This document shows positions 50,369 through 59,979 of a DNA stretch of 64,000 nucleotides, piece after piece; the stretch's first letter is position 1; each line of letters begins with the position of its first letter. Under the pieces are notes generated by a model that worked only from the letters and a program-made list of their open reading frames with translations, ran no database searches and was not told the DNA's origin. The position numbers were made by a program, and so were the translations under genes. Source of the stretch: CAILUG01 sp903844415 (GTDB taxonomy: Bacteria; Pseudomonadota; Gammaproteobacteria; Pseudomonadales; Pseudohongiellaceae); assembly GCA_947477655.1 (NCBI GenBank), contig CANJTS010000001.1:372001-436000 (forward strand), read 5' to 3'.

Positions 50369-52726
50369 TTATTTTTTGGCACGGCGTTGAAAAACTTTCA
50401 TGGACATACCCGCTAGCAACCCCACCATTTTCTGCATAAAACTTATCGGCAGTGGTGTTATTTTAGGCAACGGTGCGGCCATTGCGTCGAGCAACGAAAC
50501 GACCAAAGCCTGAGTATCGCCTACATTTTCTAGCAGTATGTCGTGGCTTGTTGAGGGGATCATATATAAAGACTTCTTCATTGCAGCGACCTGACTTTGA
50601 ATCAGTTGAGCACTTTGTGGATCAACAATTGGATCATCAGTTGCTTGTATCAAGGCCACTGGGCAGATTATTTGTGGTAGACAATGCTGTAATGCTTCTG
50701 CAGCTTTGCGTATTTCAACCATAGCGCGCACCGGTTTGTGATGATATTCGAACTGAGGATAGCGTGGCTTAAAGTGATAAAACGGCTTGACACCATCTTC
50801 CATGAACGCCCATTGAGCGAGACGATTAATGCCGTCGAGCAGTGGTGCGGAACCAATATAGCCATCTCGAAATTTAAGTGGCGCTGCCACAGCCACGACT
50901 CCCAGCAGCCCCGCGGGCTGCGTGGCAGCCACTTGTAGCGCTAAGGACGCTCCCGTGCCAAAACCGGCGAGTACTACACTTGGAGACAAATGCGCCATAA
51001 TCTCAAAGCCGCGTCGTACCGAAAAAAGCCAATCGTTCCAGCTTCTATCGCGCAAATCCCAAGGGGACGTGCCATGGCCTTTAAGCCTTACTCCCAGCAC
51101 CGGATGCCCAGCTTTAAGCAGACTTTCGGCTAGCTCACGCAAAGAAGCTGGACTGGACAGAAAACCGTGTACCAACACCACACCTGATTTGCTAGACACC
51201 GCTGGCATCAGCAAAAATGGTTCGCCATTAGCGCCCAGAGTTTCAGCACTATTAATGTGTGTGTAATGCTGCTGGGAAAATTTAAGCTTATTGTGGGCTA
51301 CCGCTCGCATTTCATCATCGAAGAGAAATCCAGCCATGAGTACGCCTGTTGGCACTACTGCCTGTTCAACGATATGAATGACATTGGTAAGCAAAGCGAT
51401 TTCATTAGCGTAAACACGAATGGTATTTTCCAAACGGGGATCACGGTGGCCGTCACCACCACGGATAGCCGGCAGCAAGCGATAATGGCTGGGGGTAATA
51501 TCGATTAAATTGGATGCTGTTGCTACTTCAAAAAACTGGATTAGCAGAGCGCTGCTGCCATTATGGATGCCGTCATAAACCTCAGGATCAATGAGAGAAC
51601 GGTGTAAATATAGATCGGGTTGCTGCTGAACCTCTTTCAAAATTCGATATAAAAGGCTATGAAACATTGATTTTTCAATTTCAGCAACCCCAGTTTCCAG
51701 TATTCGCACAACCAAACGAGAAGCTAGATGAGAGAGATTTATTGTTACTTTCGAGTACATCTCTTGCATACATAAATCACGTAAACGATTACTTGTGCGC
51801 CTTATGGACAGGGCTGCTAGGTTTTCTACCAACTGGCTTGCACTGTCTTTTAGAGCAAACAGTTCATCAAGGGAATCTATCTTCTCAAAACTGTCGCTGA
51901 GCATATGCAGGTCTGCATCAGTCCAGGCCACATCGGGATGTATAGGTTGGCCGAAGCGAATATCCATATCAGTATCACGCAACAATAGGTTGCCCTCCAC
52001 TAACAACTCGTCGTTACCGCGCTGCCCCAGATCTACATGAAATAATTCCGCCGCCTTACTCAGAATGTTGTCACCTTTATGCAGAGGGTAGAAAGTAATA
52101 TTGGACGGTACAATCAAGGTGGGTAAGAGCGCAGCCGCTACCAGTGCTTCACGACCGTCAAGTCCGAGCGCTGCCACCCAGCGGTCAAGACGCGGTAAGT
52201 TACCCTCATCACGCACGCTAAGAATTCGTTTTTTAAAAATTTCCAGGATAACCGCCAACGCAGCAGCACCGTGTTTGTGCTCGGAAGACGGCCCCACAGA
52301 CGGCGAAAAAATCGATGGGGGAGCGCTGGCTATCTGATGATCTTTTATCATTGAGCCTTCCGGAAAAATAATCACCTTCCGCCCGCGCAGAATTTCGGCA
52401 GCAAGAAAGGGCAGTAGGCCGGGATGATTGCTGGGCACAACCCCAACACTCCACATCAGTTTGGCCAGCCGTTCATTGCCGCTAAACAATCTGTAGTCTG
52501 CCACACAGCGGCAAAAAGCTCCGGTAGCCTGGTGAATAAAATATTGGGGGATAATGGTTTCTAAACGGGTGAAATGATTGAACTGAAAAATCTGGCCAGA
52601 CTCGATTAAACCATCGGCTGCAAACGTTTCCATGTGCATGCCCACACCGGAACGCAGGACCGAGAAAAATTGCACACACCATTCATAGCGGGATTCGTTA
52701 ATTTGGTAGTCCGGATTGATGCTCAT
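50369..52726 (-). CDS. Acyltransferase fused to an alpha/beta hydrolase lacking the nucleophile
   Basis: A 785-residue fusion. Residues about 40-300 resemble glycerolipid acyltransferases: NHFTRLE (50-56, an NHx4E variant of NHx4D) and FPEGSMIKDH (121-130). A helical middle part follows. Residues about 505-750 are an alpha/beta hydrolase with VLVHGFLSSPASL, LKGHGTSPWDL, Asp698 (DDPIVD) and His728 (STSHDI). The elbow reads GFGTGAS with Gly590 (codon GGC at 50959-50957) where Ser is expected, so the hydrolase half appears catalytically dead or altered. It is the first of three genes ending with the phosphodiesterase. Confidence 0.8.
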   Translation of the reverse strand: MSINPDYQINESRYEWCVQFFSVLRSGVGMHMETFAADGLIESGQIFQFNHFTRLETIIPQYFIHQATGAFCRCVADYRLFSGNERLAKLMWSVGVVPSNHPGLLPFLAAEILRGRKVIIFPEGSMIKDHQIASAPPSIFSPSVGPSSEHKHGAAALAVILEIFKKRILSVRDEGNLPRLDRWVAALGLDGREALVAAALLPTLIVPSNITFYPLHKGDNILSKAAELFHVDLGQRGNDELLVEGNLLLRDTDMDIRFGQPIHPDVAWTDADLHMLSDSFEKIDSLDELFALKDSASQLVENLAALSIRRTSNRLRDLCMQEMYSKVTINLSHLASRLVVRILETGVAEIEKSMFHSLLYRILKEVQQQPDLYLHRSLIDPEVYDGIHNGSSALLIQFFEVATASNLIDITPSHYRLLPAIRGGDGHRDPRLENTIRVYANEIALLTNVIHIVEQAVVPTGVLMAGFLFDDEMRAVAHNKLKFSQQHYTHINSAETLGANGEPFLLMPAVSSKSGVVLVHGFLSSPASLRELAESLLKAGHPVLGVRLKGHGTSPWDLRDRSWNDWLFSVRRGFEIMAHLSPSVVLAGFGTGASLALQVAATQPAGLLGVVAVAAPLKFRDGYIGSAPLLDGINRLAQWAFMEDGVKPFYHFKPRYPQFEYHHKPVRAMVEIRKAAEALQHCLPQIICPVALIQATDDPIVDPQSAQLIQSQVAAMKKSLYMIPSTSHDILLENVGDTQALVVSLLDAMAAPLPKITPLPISFMQKMVGLLAGMSMKVFQRRAKK

Positions 52727-52749
52727 TGCGGCAGTTTTACTCTTACAAC

Positions 52750-54537
52750 CTAAAAATGTTCTTCTGACAGTGCCATAACTGCTTTTGAACCCGCCGTTAT
52801 ATTAATCAAAAGACTGCCGGTTTCAGGCAAAATTTTTGCCATGTAAAATCTGGCACAAGCAATTTTACTGGCATAGAAGCTGTCTTCTTTTTTCTTATTT
52901 AACGCCAGTGCAGTTTCTGTCATTCGACACCACATGTATCCAATGGCAACTAAACCGAACAGTCGCAAATAATCGGTGGCAGCACTTGCTGCATCATCAG
53001 GATTAGCCGTACCGGCAGTGCCAAGCCAAAGTGTAGCTTGCTGCAAGCGACTAAACGCCTTGGCAACTGGTGTTATAAATTCGGCCAGATCGGCAGTGGC
53101 AGCGTTTAGCTCAAGATAAGCTGCCACCGGATGAAAAAAGCGCCGCGCTACACGGCCAGTGCCCATCGTTAATTTTCGAGCCACCAGGTCGAGTGCCTGA
53201 ATACCATTAGTACCTTCATACAATTGGGTTATGCGCGCATCACGCACTAATTGTTCCATGCCCCACTCGCGAATATAACCGTGGCCTCCAAAAATTTGGA
53301 CACCATCATTGGCTGCGTTAAAACCATGATCGGTGAGCATGGCTTTCACCACGGGTGTCATCAATGCAACCAGATCGTCGGCGGCTTCACGCCGAGAGGC
53401 GTCATGGTGACCGATGGCAATATCATGTTCATTGCCTATCCACATAGCCAGCGCGCGACACCCTTCCGTCATGGTTTTCATGCGCATTAACAAACGCCGA
53501 ATATCTGGATGCACAATAAGCGGATCGGCAGCTAGATTTGGATATTTAGCGCCGGTGGGGGCGCGCATCTGTAAACGATTACGGGCATAACTAAGACCCC
53601 CTTGATAAGCCGCTTCGGCAATACCTAAACCCTGTATTCCCACCATGAGCCGCGCCAGATTCATCATGGTGAACATAGCTGTCATACCTTTATTAGGAAC
53701 ACCTACCAGCCAAGCTTTGGCGCCGTCGAAGTTCATTACACAAGTAGGAGACGCCTTGATGCCCATTTTCTTTTCTATCGAACCACACACAACCGGATTA
53801 CGCGCACCAAGCTTGTCGTCCGGCAAGGGCAAAAACTTGGGGCAGACAAACAACGAAATCCCACGAATACCCGGTGGCGCATCCGGCAAACGTGCTAGCA
53901 CCAGATGGATAATGTTTTCGGTCAGATCATGTTCACCGGCTGAAATAAATATCTTGGTCCCATTTAACAAAAACGAACCATCAGACAGGGGTTCTGCTCG
54001 GGTTCTGAGCAAGCCAAGGTCGGTGCCACAGTGTGGCTCGGTCAGACACATGGTTCCCAACCAAGTGCCATCTACCAATTTGGGTAAATAGGTTTGTTTT
54101 AGTTCCGCACTGCCATGGGCCAGCAACGCATTGTGAGCAGCGTGTGTCAGGCCGGGAAATAATCCGAATGCCAAATTGGCTGAACTGATCATTTCCTCAA
54201 AAGCAAAATTTACCGCATTAGGAACACCCTGGCCGCCGTGTTCTGCGCCGCAGGCTATGGCAGACCAACCTCCTTCCACAAATTTTTCGTATGCTGCCTT
54301 GAAACCCTTAGGAGTGGTCACTGCGCCATCGTGAAAAGTGCAGCCCTCTTCATCGCCACTGTGGTTGAGAGGTTGCAGAACTTCTTCGCTAAAACGGCTG
54401 GCTTCTTCCAACACAGCAGCAATCACATCTTGTCCCATCTCGGCATAAGCAGGAACGCCATTATTTGGATCGTCCACTTTCAGCACATCGAACAGAATAA
54501 ATTGCATTTCGCGCAATGGCGCTTTGTAGCTGGGCAT
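52750..54537 (-). CDS. Acyl-CoA dehydrogenase (long C-terminal form)
   Basis: An FAD flavoenzyme for the first beta-oxidation step. The 595-residue length is that of the FadE-like Pseudomonas enzymes with an extra C-terminal domain, not the ~380-residue type. MCLTEPHCGTDLG contacts flavin, GHGYIREWGMEQLVRDARI and Glu441 in QLYEGTNGIQALDL is the catalytic base. It follows the FadB-like gene by 9 bp in the same operon. Confidence 0.95.
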   Translation of the reverse strand: MPSYKAPLREMQFILFDVLKVDDPNNGVPAYAEMGQDVIAAVLEEASRFSEEVLQPLNHSGDEEGCTFHDGAVTTPKGFKAAYEKFVEGGWSAIACGAEHGGQGVPNAVNFAFEEMISSANLAFGLFPGLTHAAHNALLAHGSAELKQTYLPKLVDGTWLGTMCLTEPHCGTDLGLLRTRAEPLSDGSFLLNGTKIFISAGEHDLTENIIHLVLARLPDAPPGIRGISLFVCPKFLPLPDDKLGARNPVVCGSIEKKMGIKASPTCVMNFDGAKAWLVGVPNKGMTAMFTMMNLARLMVGIQGLGIAEAAYQGGLSYARNRLQMRAPTGAKYPNLAADPLIVHPDIRRLLMRMKTMTEGCRALAMWIGNEHDIAIGHHDASRREAADDLVALMTPVVKAMLTDHGFNAANDGVQIFGGHGYIREWGMEQLVRDARITQLYEGTNGIQALDLVARKLTMGTGRVARRFFHPVAAYLELNAATADLAEFITPVAKAFSRLQQATLWLGTAGTANPDDAASAATDYLRLFGLVAIGYMWCRMTETALALNKKKEDSFYASKIACARFYMAKILPETGSLLINITAGSKAVMALSEEHF

Positions 54538-54546
54538 ATGTGTACC

Positions 54547-56874
54547 TCAATTTCTTGTTGGTTTACCTGTTGCGAGCATTGTTTCCATGCGATCCAACGT
54601 CGGTACTGTGTGTAACAGGGTCATGAAGGCTTGCTTTTCCAGGTCAAATATTCGATTTTCTTCCAGCACATCCATCACGTCCGTCATACCGCCGGACAAC
54701 ACAGTTGCCAACTGGTTTGATACTGTTACATCGTGGGGCAGCGCCAAACCCTGACGCGAAAAATTCTCAATCGCCAAACCGAGTGCAGCGCGCGCGGTGG
54801 GGCCTGGCAACCGTAATTCTACTGGTACAGGTGGTTTATAACCGGCGGCAACCAGAGCGAGCACACGCGCCTTAGCATCAGCGAGCAGACGATCACGATT
54901 CATAGTAATGCCATCAGTCACACGCAGAAATTTCATATCTTTGGCTTCGGCTGCCGATTTAGATACTTTGGCCATGGAGATTTGTTCGAAGGCGGCCATA
55001 ATGCCTGGCATTGGGCCCTTTGCATCACGCGGCCCTGGCAGATGTCGGATCAACATTTCTTTGCAGCCGCCCCAGGCTGGCACTATGCCAACACCAGTTT
55101 CCACCAATCCCATATAGGTTTCGGCATGGGCCTGCACGGCAGAGCAATGCAAAAGTACTTCACAACCACCACCCAAGGCCAGCCCACTGGGCGCGCCAAC
55201 CACAGGAAAACTAGCATATTTCAGTGCGCGCATAACGGACTGGCCCTGCTCCAAAAATTGTTCAAGGGTTGGCCACATACCTATATTAGCGGCGAAAAGT
55301 GCCAACCCTATATTAGCGCCAGCCGAAAAATTTTCCCCTTCGTTATAAATGACCAATGCTTGCATGCTGCGTTTGGTAATTTCCAGAGCCTGCATCAGCA
55401 TAGTCAGGCTGTCTGGATCTAGGGTGTTCATCTTGCTATGAAATTCCAGACACGCCACGCCATCGCCCACATCCCATACACTGGCCGAACTGTTTTTGGC
55501 GAGAGGTTTGCTGGTGGTCTTGATGTCGGACAACAACAAAGTACCGGACTGCCGCGCCAGAGTTTGATGCGTACCATTTGTGTCTAACTGTGCCAGACCC
55601 TGTCCACTTAATTTATAGAAACCTCCTGCGCCTGCTGCCACTGCCAGTAAAGGCGGCACCGCTAATTTTTCTGCAGCCAACCTTTCGGCGAACCAAGCAG
55701 CTCCCAGTTTGTCGATTAGCTCAAAGGGACCATATTTCCAATTGAATCCCGCTTTCATCGCTAGATCGACATCAACAATGGAGTCGGCAATTTGTGGCAC
55801 TAATGTCGCGGCATAGGCTAGTGTCTTGGACAGCACTGCCCATGCCAGTTTACCGCCGCGATCTTTATGAGTAACCAATATCCGCAAGCCACTTTTAGCC
55901 GCAGCAACAGAATCCAGTCTGGATGGCGTAGATACTGCATACTCTCCAGTTTTTAAACTGATCGATTCTTTAATCTTGTTACCATCGGAAGTATTGAGCC
56001 GATAAAAACCACCCTTACCTTTCCGTCCGATATAACCATCGGCAAGCATTTTTGGTAATAGAGGAAAATCAGCAGGCAAAGTGCGATACATATCATCCGC
56101 TGGCAAAGCCTGCCTGAGTGAAGCATCAACATGGGGCAACAAATCCAAACCAATAATATCTATCAAGCCAAAAATTCCAGACTTAGGCGCGCCCATCGGC
56201 CGCCCCATCACAGCATCGGTTTCTTCTACAGTTAGACCTAGATCATGTGCTGCTTTTACTGCAGCCTGTACCCAAAACACGCCAATACGATTGGCGATAA
56301 AACCGGGTGTATCTTTGGCCAGCACCACCACCTTGCCTAATTTTTGATCGGAAAAATTTGTAATAACGGTGCTGATCTCAGGACGAGTAAGGGGCCCCGC
56401 CACTAACTCTAGCAAGCGCATGTAACGCGGTGGGTTGAAAAAATGCGTGATGCAGAAATCTTGTTGCAGGGTCGTTGGCATTCCTTCCATCAACATGTGC
56501 AGCGGCAGCGTCGAGGTATTTGACGAAACTATACAGCCTCGTTTGCGCGCTGCTTCCAGTTTGCGATACAAACCTTGCTTTATGTCGAGGCGTTCAGCAA
56601 CCGCTTCGACAATCCAGCCCACATCTTTGAGCTTGTGCAAATCGTCTTCAATATTGCCTGGTTCAATTAACTTGGCTGCTGCACGTGTCATCAAGGGTGC
56701 TGGTTCAGTTTTCAGCAAACGTTCTACTGCACCTTTAGCAATACGGCTGCGATCACCCTCACCAGGCGGCACAATATCCAGCAGCAAGACAGGTATCCCG
56801 GCATTGGCTATATGCGCTGCAATTGCGCTACCCATAACTCCAGCACCTATTACACAAGCTTTGCTAATGCTCAC
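54547..56874 (-). CDS. 3-hydroxyacyl-CoA dehydrogenase / enoyl-CoA hydratase, FadN-like order
   Basis: A 775-residue bifunctional beta-oxidation enzyme. The NAD-binding domain is first (VIGAGVMGSAIAAHIANAG, residues 8-26), with NTSTLPLHML and HFFNPPRYMRLLELV, a second dehydrogenase domain around 330-450, and a crotonase domain at the C-terminus (NFSAGANIG, ALGGGCEVLLHC, GIVPAWGG). E. coli FadB has the opposite domain order. The GTG at 56874 is the start: GGAGG sits 7 bp upstream and it overlaps the thiolase stop (GTGA). An ATG at 56922 lies within the thiolase gene. Confidence 0.94.
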   Translation of the reverse strand: MSISKACVIGAGVMGSAIAAHIANAGIPVLLLDIVPPGEGDRSRIAKGAVERLLKTEPAPLMTRAAAKLIEPGNIEDDLHKLKDVGWIVEAVAERLDIKQGLYRKLEAARKRGCIVSSNTSTLPLHMLMEGMPTTLQQDFCITHFFNPPRYMRLLELVAGPLTRPEISTVITNFSDQKLGKVVVLAKDTPGFIANRIGVFWVQAAVKAAHDLGLTVEETDAVMGRPMGAPKSGIFGLIDIIGLDLLPHVDASLRQALPADDMYRTLPADFPLLPKMLADGYIGRKGKGGFYRLNTSDGNKIKESISLKTGEYAVSTPSRLDSVAAAKSGLRILVTHKDRGGKLAWAVLSKTLAYAATLVPQIADSIVDVDLAMKAGFNWKYGPFELIDKLGAAWFAERLAAEKLAVPPLLAVAAGAGGFYKLSGQGLAQLDTNGTHQTLARQSGTLLLSDIKTTSKPLAKNSSASVWDVGDGVACLEFHSKMNTLDPDSLTMLMQALEITKRSMQALVIYNEGENFSAGANIGLALFAANIGMWPTLEQFLEQGQSVMRALKYASFPVVGAPSGLALGGGCEVLLHCSAVQAHAETYMGLVETGVGIVPAWGGCKEMLIRHLPGPRDAKGPMPGIMAAFEQISMAKVSKSAAEAKDMKFLRVTDGITMNRDRLLADAKARVLALVAAGYKPPVPVELRLPGPTARAALGLAIENFSRQGLALPHDVTVSNQLATVLSGGMTDVMDVLEENRIFDLEKQAFMTLLHTVPTLDRMETMLATGKPTRN

Positions 56875-57998
56875 GCGACAGCCTCCAATATAGTGGCGAT
56901 GCCCTGCCCACCACCGATGCATTGGGTTGCTAGCGCAAACTGTTTGCCTTCGCGCACTAGCAGCGCTGCGGCCTTGCCAGTTATACGCGCACCTGTTGCA
57001 CCCAGCGGATGACCTAACGCCAACGCGCCGCCATCCAGATTCACTTTGTTGATGTCAAGATCAAGATCACGAATACAGGCAATAGCTTGGGCGGCGAAAG
57101 CTTCGTTTAGTTCGATAATGTCGATATCAGCCATGGTAAGCCCAGCGCGTTTTAATGCCTTGCGGGTAGCTTCTACCGGCCCAATTCCCATGAGCTCGGG
57201 ACTGCAACCGGAAATGGCAATACTTTTTATCCGAGCCAAAATGGGCAATTGGTGTTTTTTGGCGTAGGACTCGGCCACCACTAGACACGCTGCAGCACCA
57301 TCGGTAAGTGGCGAGGACGTGCCTGCTGTTACTACTCCATTTTGGTCGAACGCAGGCTTCAAACCTGCCAATGCCTGCAATGAAGAATCCGCTCGAATAC
57401 AACCGTCTACGGCAACGTCACCAAGCACCACTAGCTCGTTGGTAAATTTGCCGAGTTGCTGTGCAGTGGCCGACTTGTGGTGGCTGGCTACCGCAAATTC
57501 TTCTTGCGCCAGCCGTGAGATAGCATATTTTTTGGCCACATTCTCGGCGGTAATTCCCATCGACATATAGGAACCAGGCATCTGCTGTGCCAGGGCAGGA
57601 TTAGGCATGGGATTAAAGCCCATCATGGGCACGCGACTCATACTTTCAACACCAGCGCAGATAAACACTTCGCCCGCTCCCAGCGCAATGGCGCCAGCAG
57701 CGTTATGGATAGCCTGCATGGATGAACCGCAAAAACGATTAACGGTGGCAGCGCCACTGGTGAGTGGCAAACCCGCAATAAAAGCAATCAAACGCGCCAC
57801 ATTAATACCCTGCTCGCCTTCGGGAAATGCGCAACCGAGCAACAAATCTTCTAGATCATTCACCTCTATTTTTGTTCTGGTGAGCAGCTCTTTTACCACT
57901 GCCGCAGCGAGATCATCTGCCCGGATGCGAGCCAAGGCACCCTTGCCTGCAAAATGAAAAGGCGATCGGGCATAACCCACAATAACGGCGTGATTCAT
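56871..57998 (-). CDS. Acetyl-CoA acyltransferase (thiolase)
   Basis: A 375-residue thiolase for the last beta-oxidation step. Active-site Cys90 (NRFCGSSMQAIH), NEAFAAQ, His330 (GHPLGATGAR) and Cys360 (TQCIGGGQG) are all present. AGGAG lies 9 bp before the ATG. The start overlaps a small upstream reading frame by 4 bp, and the stop overlaps the FadB-like gene by 4 bp, so the operon is tightly coupled: small gene, thiolase, FadB-like, acyl-CoA dehydrogenase. Confidence 0.95.
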   Translation of the reverse strand: MNHAVIVGYARSPFHFAGKGALARIRADDLAAAVVKELLTRTKIEVNDLEDLLLGCAFPEGEQGINVARLIAFIAGLPLTSGAATVNRFCGSSMQAIHNAAGAIALGAGEVFICAGVESMSRVPMMGFNPMPNPALAQQMPGSYMSMGITAENVAKKYAISRLAQEEFAVASHHKSATAQQLGKFTNELVVLGDVAVDGCIRADSSLQALAGLKPAFDQNGVVTAGTSSPLTDGAAACLVVAESYAKKHQLPILARIKSIAISGCSPELMGIGPVEATRKALKRAGLTMADIDIIELNEAFAAQAIACIRDLDLDINKVNLDGGALALGHPLGATGARITGKAAALLVREGKQFALATQCIGGGQGIATILEAVA

Positions 57999-58141
57999 GA
58001 TAATTTCTCCTGAGAGAGTGACAAAAAATTTTCTTCATCGACCAACATATTATGGGGAATTTTTCCAACCCCCATTTTGGGCAGTTCGGTTTGGAGCCAA
58101 TAAGAAGGTGGTTTTTCTATATGCCGCAAAAGTGTATACAT
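57995..58141 (-). CDS. Small 48-residue protein at the head of the beta-oxidation operon
   Basis: ATG at 58141 with AGAGG 6 bp upstream, ending TGA at 57995, overlapping the thiolase ATG by 4 bp. The product begins MYTLLRHIEKPPSYWLQTEL and later has KIPHNMLVDEENFLSLSQEK; it has no signal peptide or membrane helix. The strong ribosome binding site and ATGA overlap argue for translation and coupling to thiolase. I do not recognise it; it could also be the surviving N-terminus of a lost gene. Confidence 0.5.
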   Translation of the reverse strand: MYTLLRHIEKPPSYWLQTELPKMGVGKIPHNMLVDEENFLSLSQEKLS

Positions 58142-58299
58142 AGTATGCCTCTTAACTTACTTGTCATATGGCTGTCTTGCAGATACTTTATTGTTGCTCA
58201 AACATACACTTATGTCTAACCCAGTGCTTTATGGTTGTCGGGTCAAAGACCCTATTTTTTATATAACTTTGACTCAAATAGTAACTTCAATATTAAATT
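58142..58299. other. Divergent promoter gap between the beta-oxidation operon and the pterin dehydratase gene
   Basis: About 158 bp, AT-rich toward the right side (TTTTTTATATAACTTTGACTC, cited in part, near 58255-58275). It must hold promoters for both directions. No clear -35/-10 pair, operator or gene was found. Confidence 0.3.
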
Positions 58300-58677
58300 A
58301 TGAAATCAATGTCAGCTTTAATTGATCAAAAAATTGTGATGTGTAACAAAGACACGCCTCCGCTGCCAAGAGCAGAGCTTAAGGTCTTGCTGCAAAAATT
58401 ACCCGCTTGGGAATTGATCGACGCCAAGGGCATAGCCCAGTTAAATCGCAGTTATGAGTTTGGTAATTTCAGCGCAGCGCTGCTTTTTACACAGCAGGTA
58501 GGCGCCCTTGCCCAAACGGCTAATCATCATCCAACCTTGTTAACTCAATGGGGCAAGGTGACGGTTTGCTGGTGGACCCATACCTGTAAGGGTTTGCATA
58601 TCAATGACTTCATCATGGCCGCGCGCTGTGATGTGATTTTTGCAGGGGAAACTAGCTTTGGACAGATACAGGAATGA
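58300..58677 (+). CDS. phhB: Pterin-4a-carbinolamine dehydratase
   Basis: A 125-residue protein of the PCD/DCoH family, which recycles tetrahydropterin after aromatic amino acid hydroxylation. The active-site motif ANHHPTLL, WGKVTVCWWTHTCKGL and NDFIMAARCD are present. It is longer than usual at the N-terminus; the second Met at 58309 is an alternative start. No phenylalanine hydroxylase gene lies in the window. Confidence 0.88.
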   Translation: MKSMSALIDQKIVMCNKDTPPLPRAELKVLLQKLPAWELIDAKGIAQLNRSYEFGNFSAALLFTQQVGALAQTANHHPTLLTQWGKVTVCWWTHTCKGLHINDFIMAARCDVIFAGETSFGQIQE

Positions 58678-58768
58678 GGGGCTCCTCATGATACTTGATC
58701 CTTGATCCTTGCGAAGTGTGCGAAACAGCAGCACACTAAAGCCAACCAATACTGCACGCTGGAATCAC

Positions 58769-59908
58769 ATGCACGCTGATTTTTTTCGCCTGTTTAACGA
58801 TCTAATACAGCTACCCTCGGTAAGCTCGGCCAACCGCGCGTTTGACATGGGCAACCGACCGGTAATAGAACACCTTGCTACGGTATTTTCTGCCTTGGGT
58901 TTCAGTTGCGAAGTGATGGACATTGCCGGCCAGCCGCACAAAGCCAACTTAATTGCGACACGAGGCAGAGGCGATGGTGGCTTGGTATTGGCCGGTCATA
59001 CCGACACCGTGCCCTTCGATGAAAAATTGTGGCACGTCAATCCGCTGCAATTAACGCAAAAAGACGGACGTTTGTACGGCCTAGGCAGCACCGACATGAA
59101 AGGGTTTTTTGCTGTAATTCACACTGCCTTACAAACTTTTACAGCTACTAATTTCAAACACCCGCTGATTATTGTTGCCACTGCCGATGAAGAAAGCTCC
59201 ATGGACGGTGCACGTGCTCTGGTAACACAAGGGCGACCTCGGGGACGTTATGCAGTAATTGGCGAACCCACTTCCTTACGCCCCGTTAATAGGCATAAAG
59301 GCGTGATGATGGAACGCATTCATGTGCAGGGTAAAAGTGGCCATTCGTCCAACCCTGCGCTCGGTCACAATGCGCTCGAGGCCATGCACGACATTATTGG
59401 CGACTTGCTGCTGTTACGCGCGCAATTACAACGCGACTATCGTAATCCGCATTTTGTGTTGGATATGCCCACGCTCAATCTTGGCGTAATTCACGGCGGC
59501 GATAATCCCAACCGAATCTGCGGCCACTGCGAACTGGAATTTGATATTCGCCTGCTGCCCGGTATGGCAAGCAACAATCTACGCGATACAATTCGTGAAC
59601 GAATAGAACCCATCATTAAGCGCCATCAGGTGGAGTTTACCTTTACTCCCCTGTTTCCCGGTGTCGAACCCTTTGCCAATCACAATGACGACTTATTACG
59701 CACGTGTGAAAAACTGACCGGCTATAACGCACAAAGTGTGTCGTACGGCACCGAGGCACCGTTTCTACAGCAACTGGGTATGGATACCATAGTACTGGGA
59801 CCCGGCAGTATCGACGTGGCGCACCAGCCTGATGAATATATGGAGCTGGGTCAGGTGCAGCCGTGTATCGACATATTACGGAAATTGATTGAGCATTATT
59901 GTTTATAG
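58769..59908 (+). CDS. argE: Acetylornithine deacetylase ArgE
   Basis: An M20-family metallohydrolase that releases ornithine in the linear arginine pathway. The 379-residue protein (E. coli 383) has metal ligands in LAGHTDTVPFD, GSTDMKGFFAV and TADEESSMDGA; GEPTSLRPVNRHKG and GKSGHSSNPALGHNA form the dimerisation segment, and a Glu precedes the C-terminal YGTEAPFLQQLGMDT. The ATG at 58769 has GGA nearby. argA follows by 71 bp. Confidence 0.94.
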   Translation: MHADFFRLFNDLIQLPSVSSANRAFDMGNRPVIEHLATVFSALGFSCEVMDIAGQPHKANLIATRGRGDGGLVLAGHTDTVPFDEKLWHVNPLQLTQKDGRLYGLGSTDMKGFFAVIHTALQTFTATNFKHPLIIVATADEESSMDGARALVTQGRPRGRYAVIGEPTSLRPVNRHKGVMMERIHVQGKSGHSSNPALGHNALEAMHDIIGDLLLLRAQLQRDYRNPHFVLDMPTLNLGVIHGGDNPNRICGHCELEFDIRLLPGMASNNLRDTIRERIEPIIKRHQVEFTFTPLFPGVEPFANHNDDLLRTCEKLTGYNAQSVSYGTEAPFLQQLGMDTIVLGPGSIDVAHQPDEYMELGQVQPCIDILRKLIEHYCL

Positions 59909-59979
59909 TGTCTGTTTTAACAGTTATTAGTCACTTACGCTCTTATTGGCTAAAATGGCCCGCCTAAGGAAGTTGCCTG

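Noticed and set aside
58682..58714. Short CTTGATC duplication before argE
   Set aside because: Two 7-bp copies only; no evidence of function.
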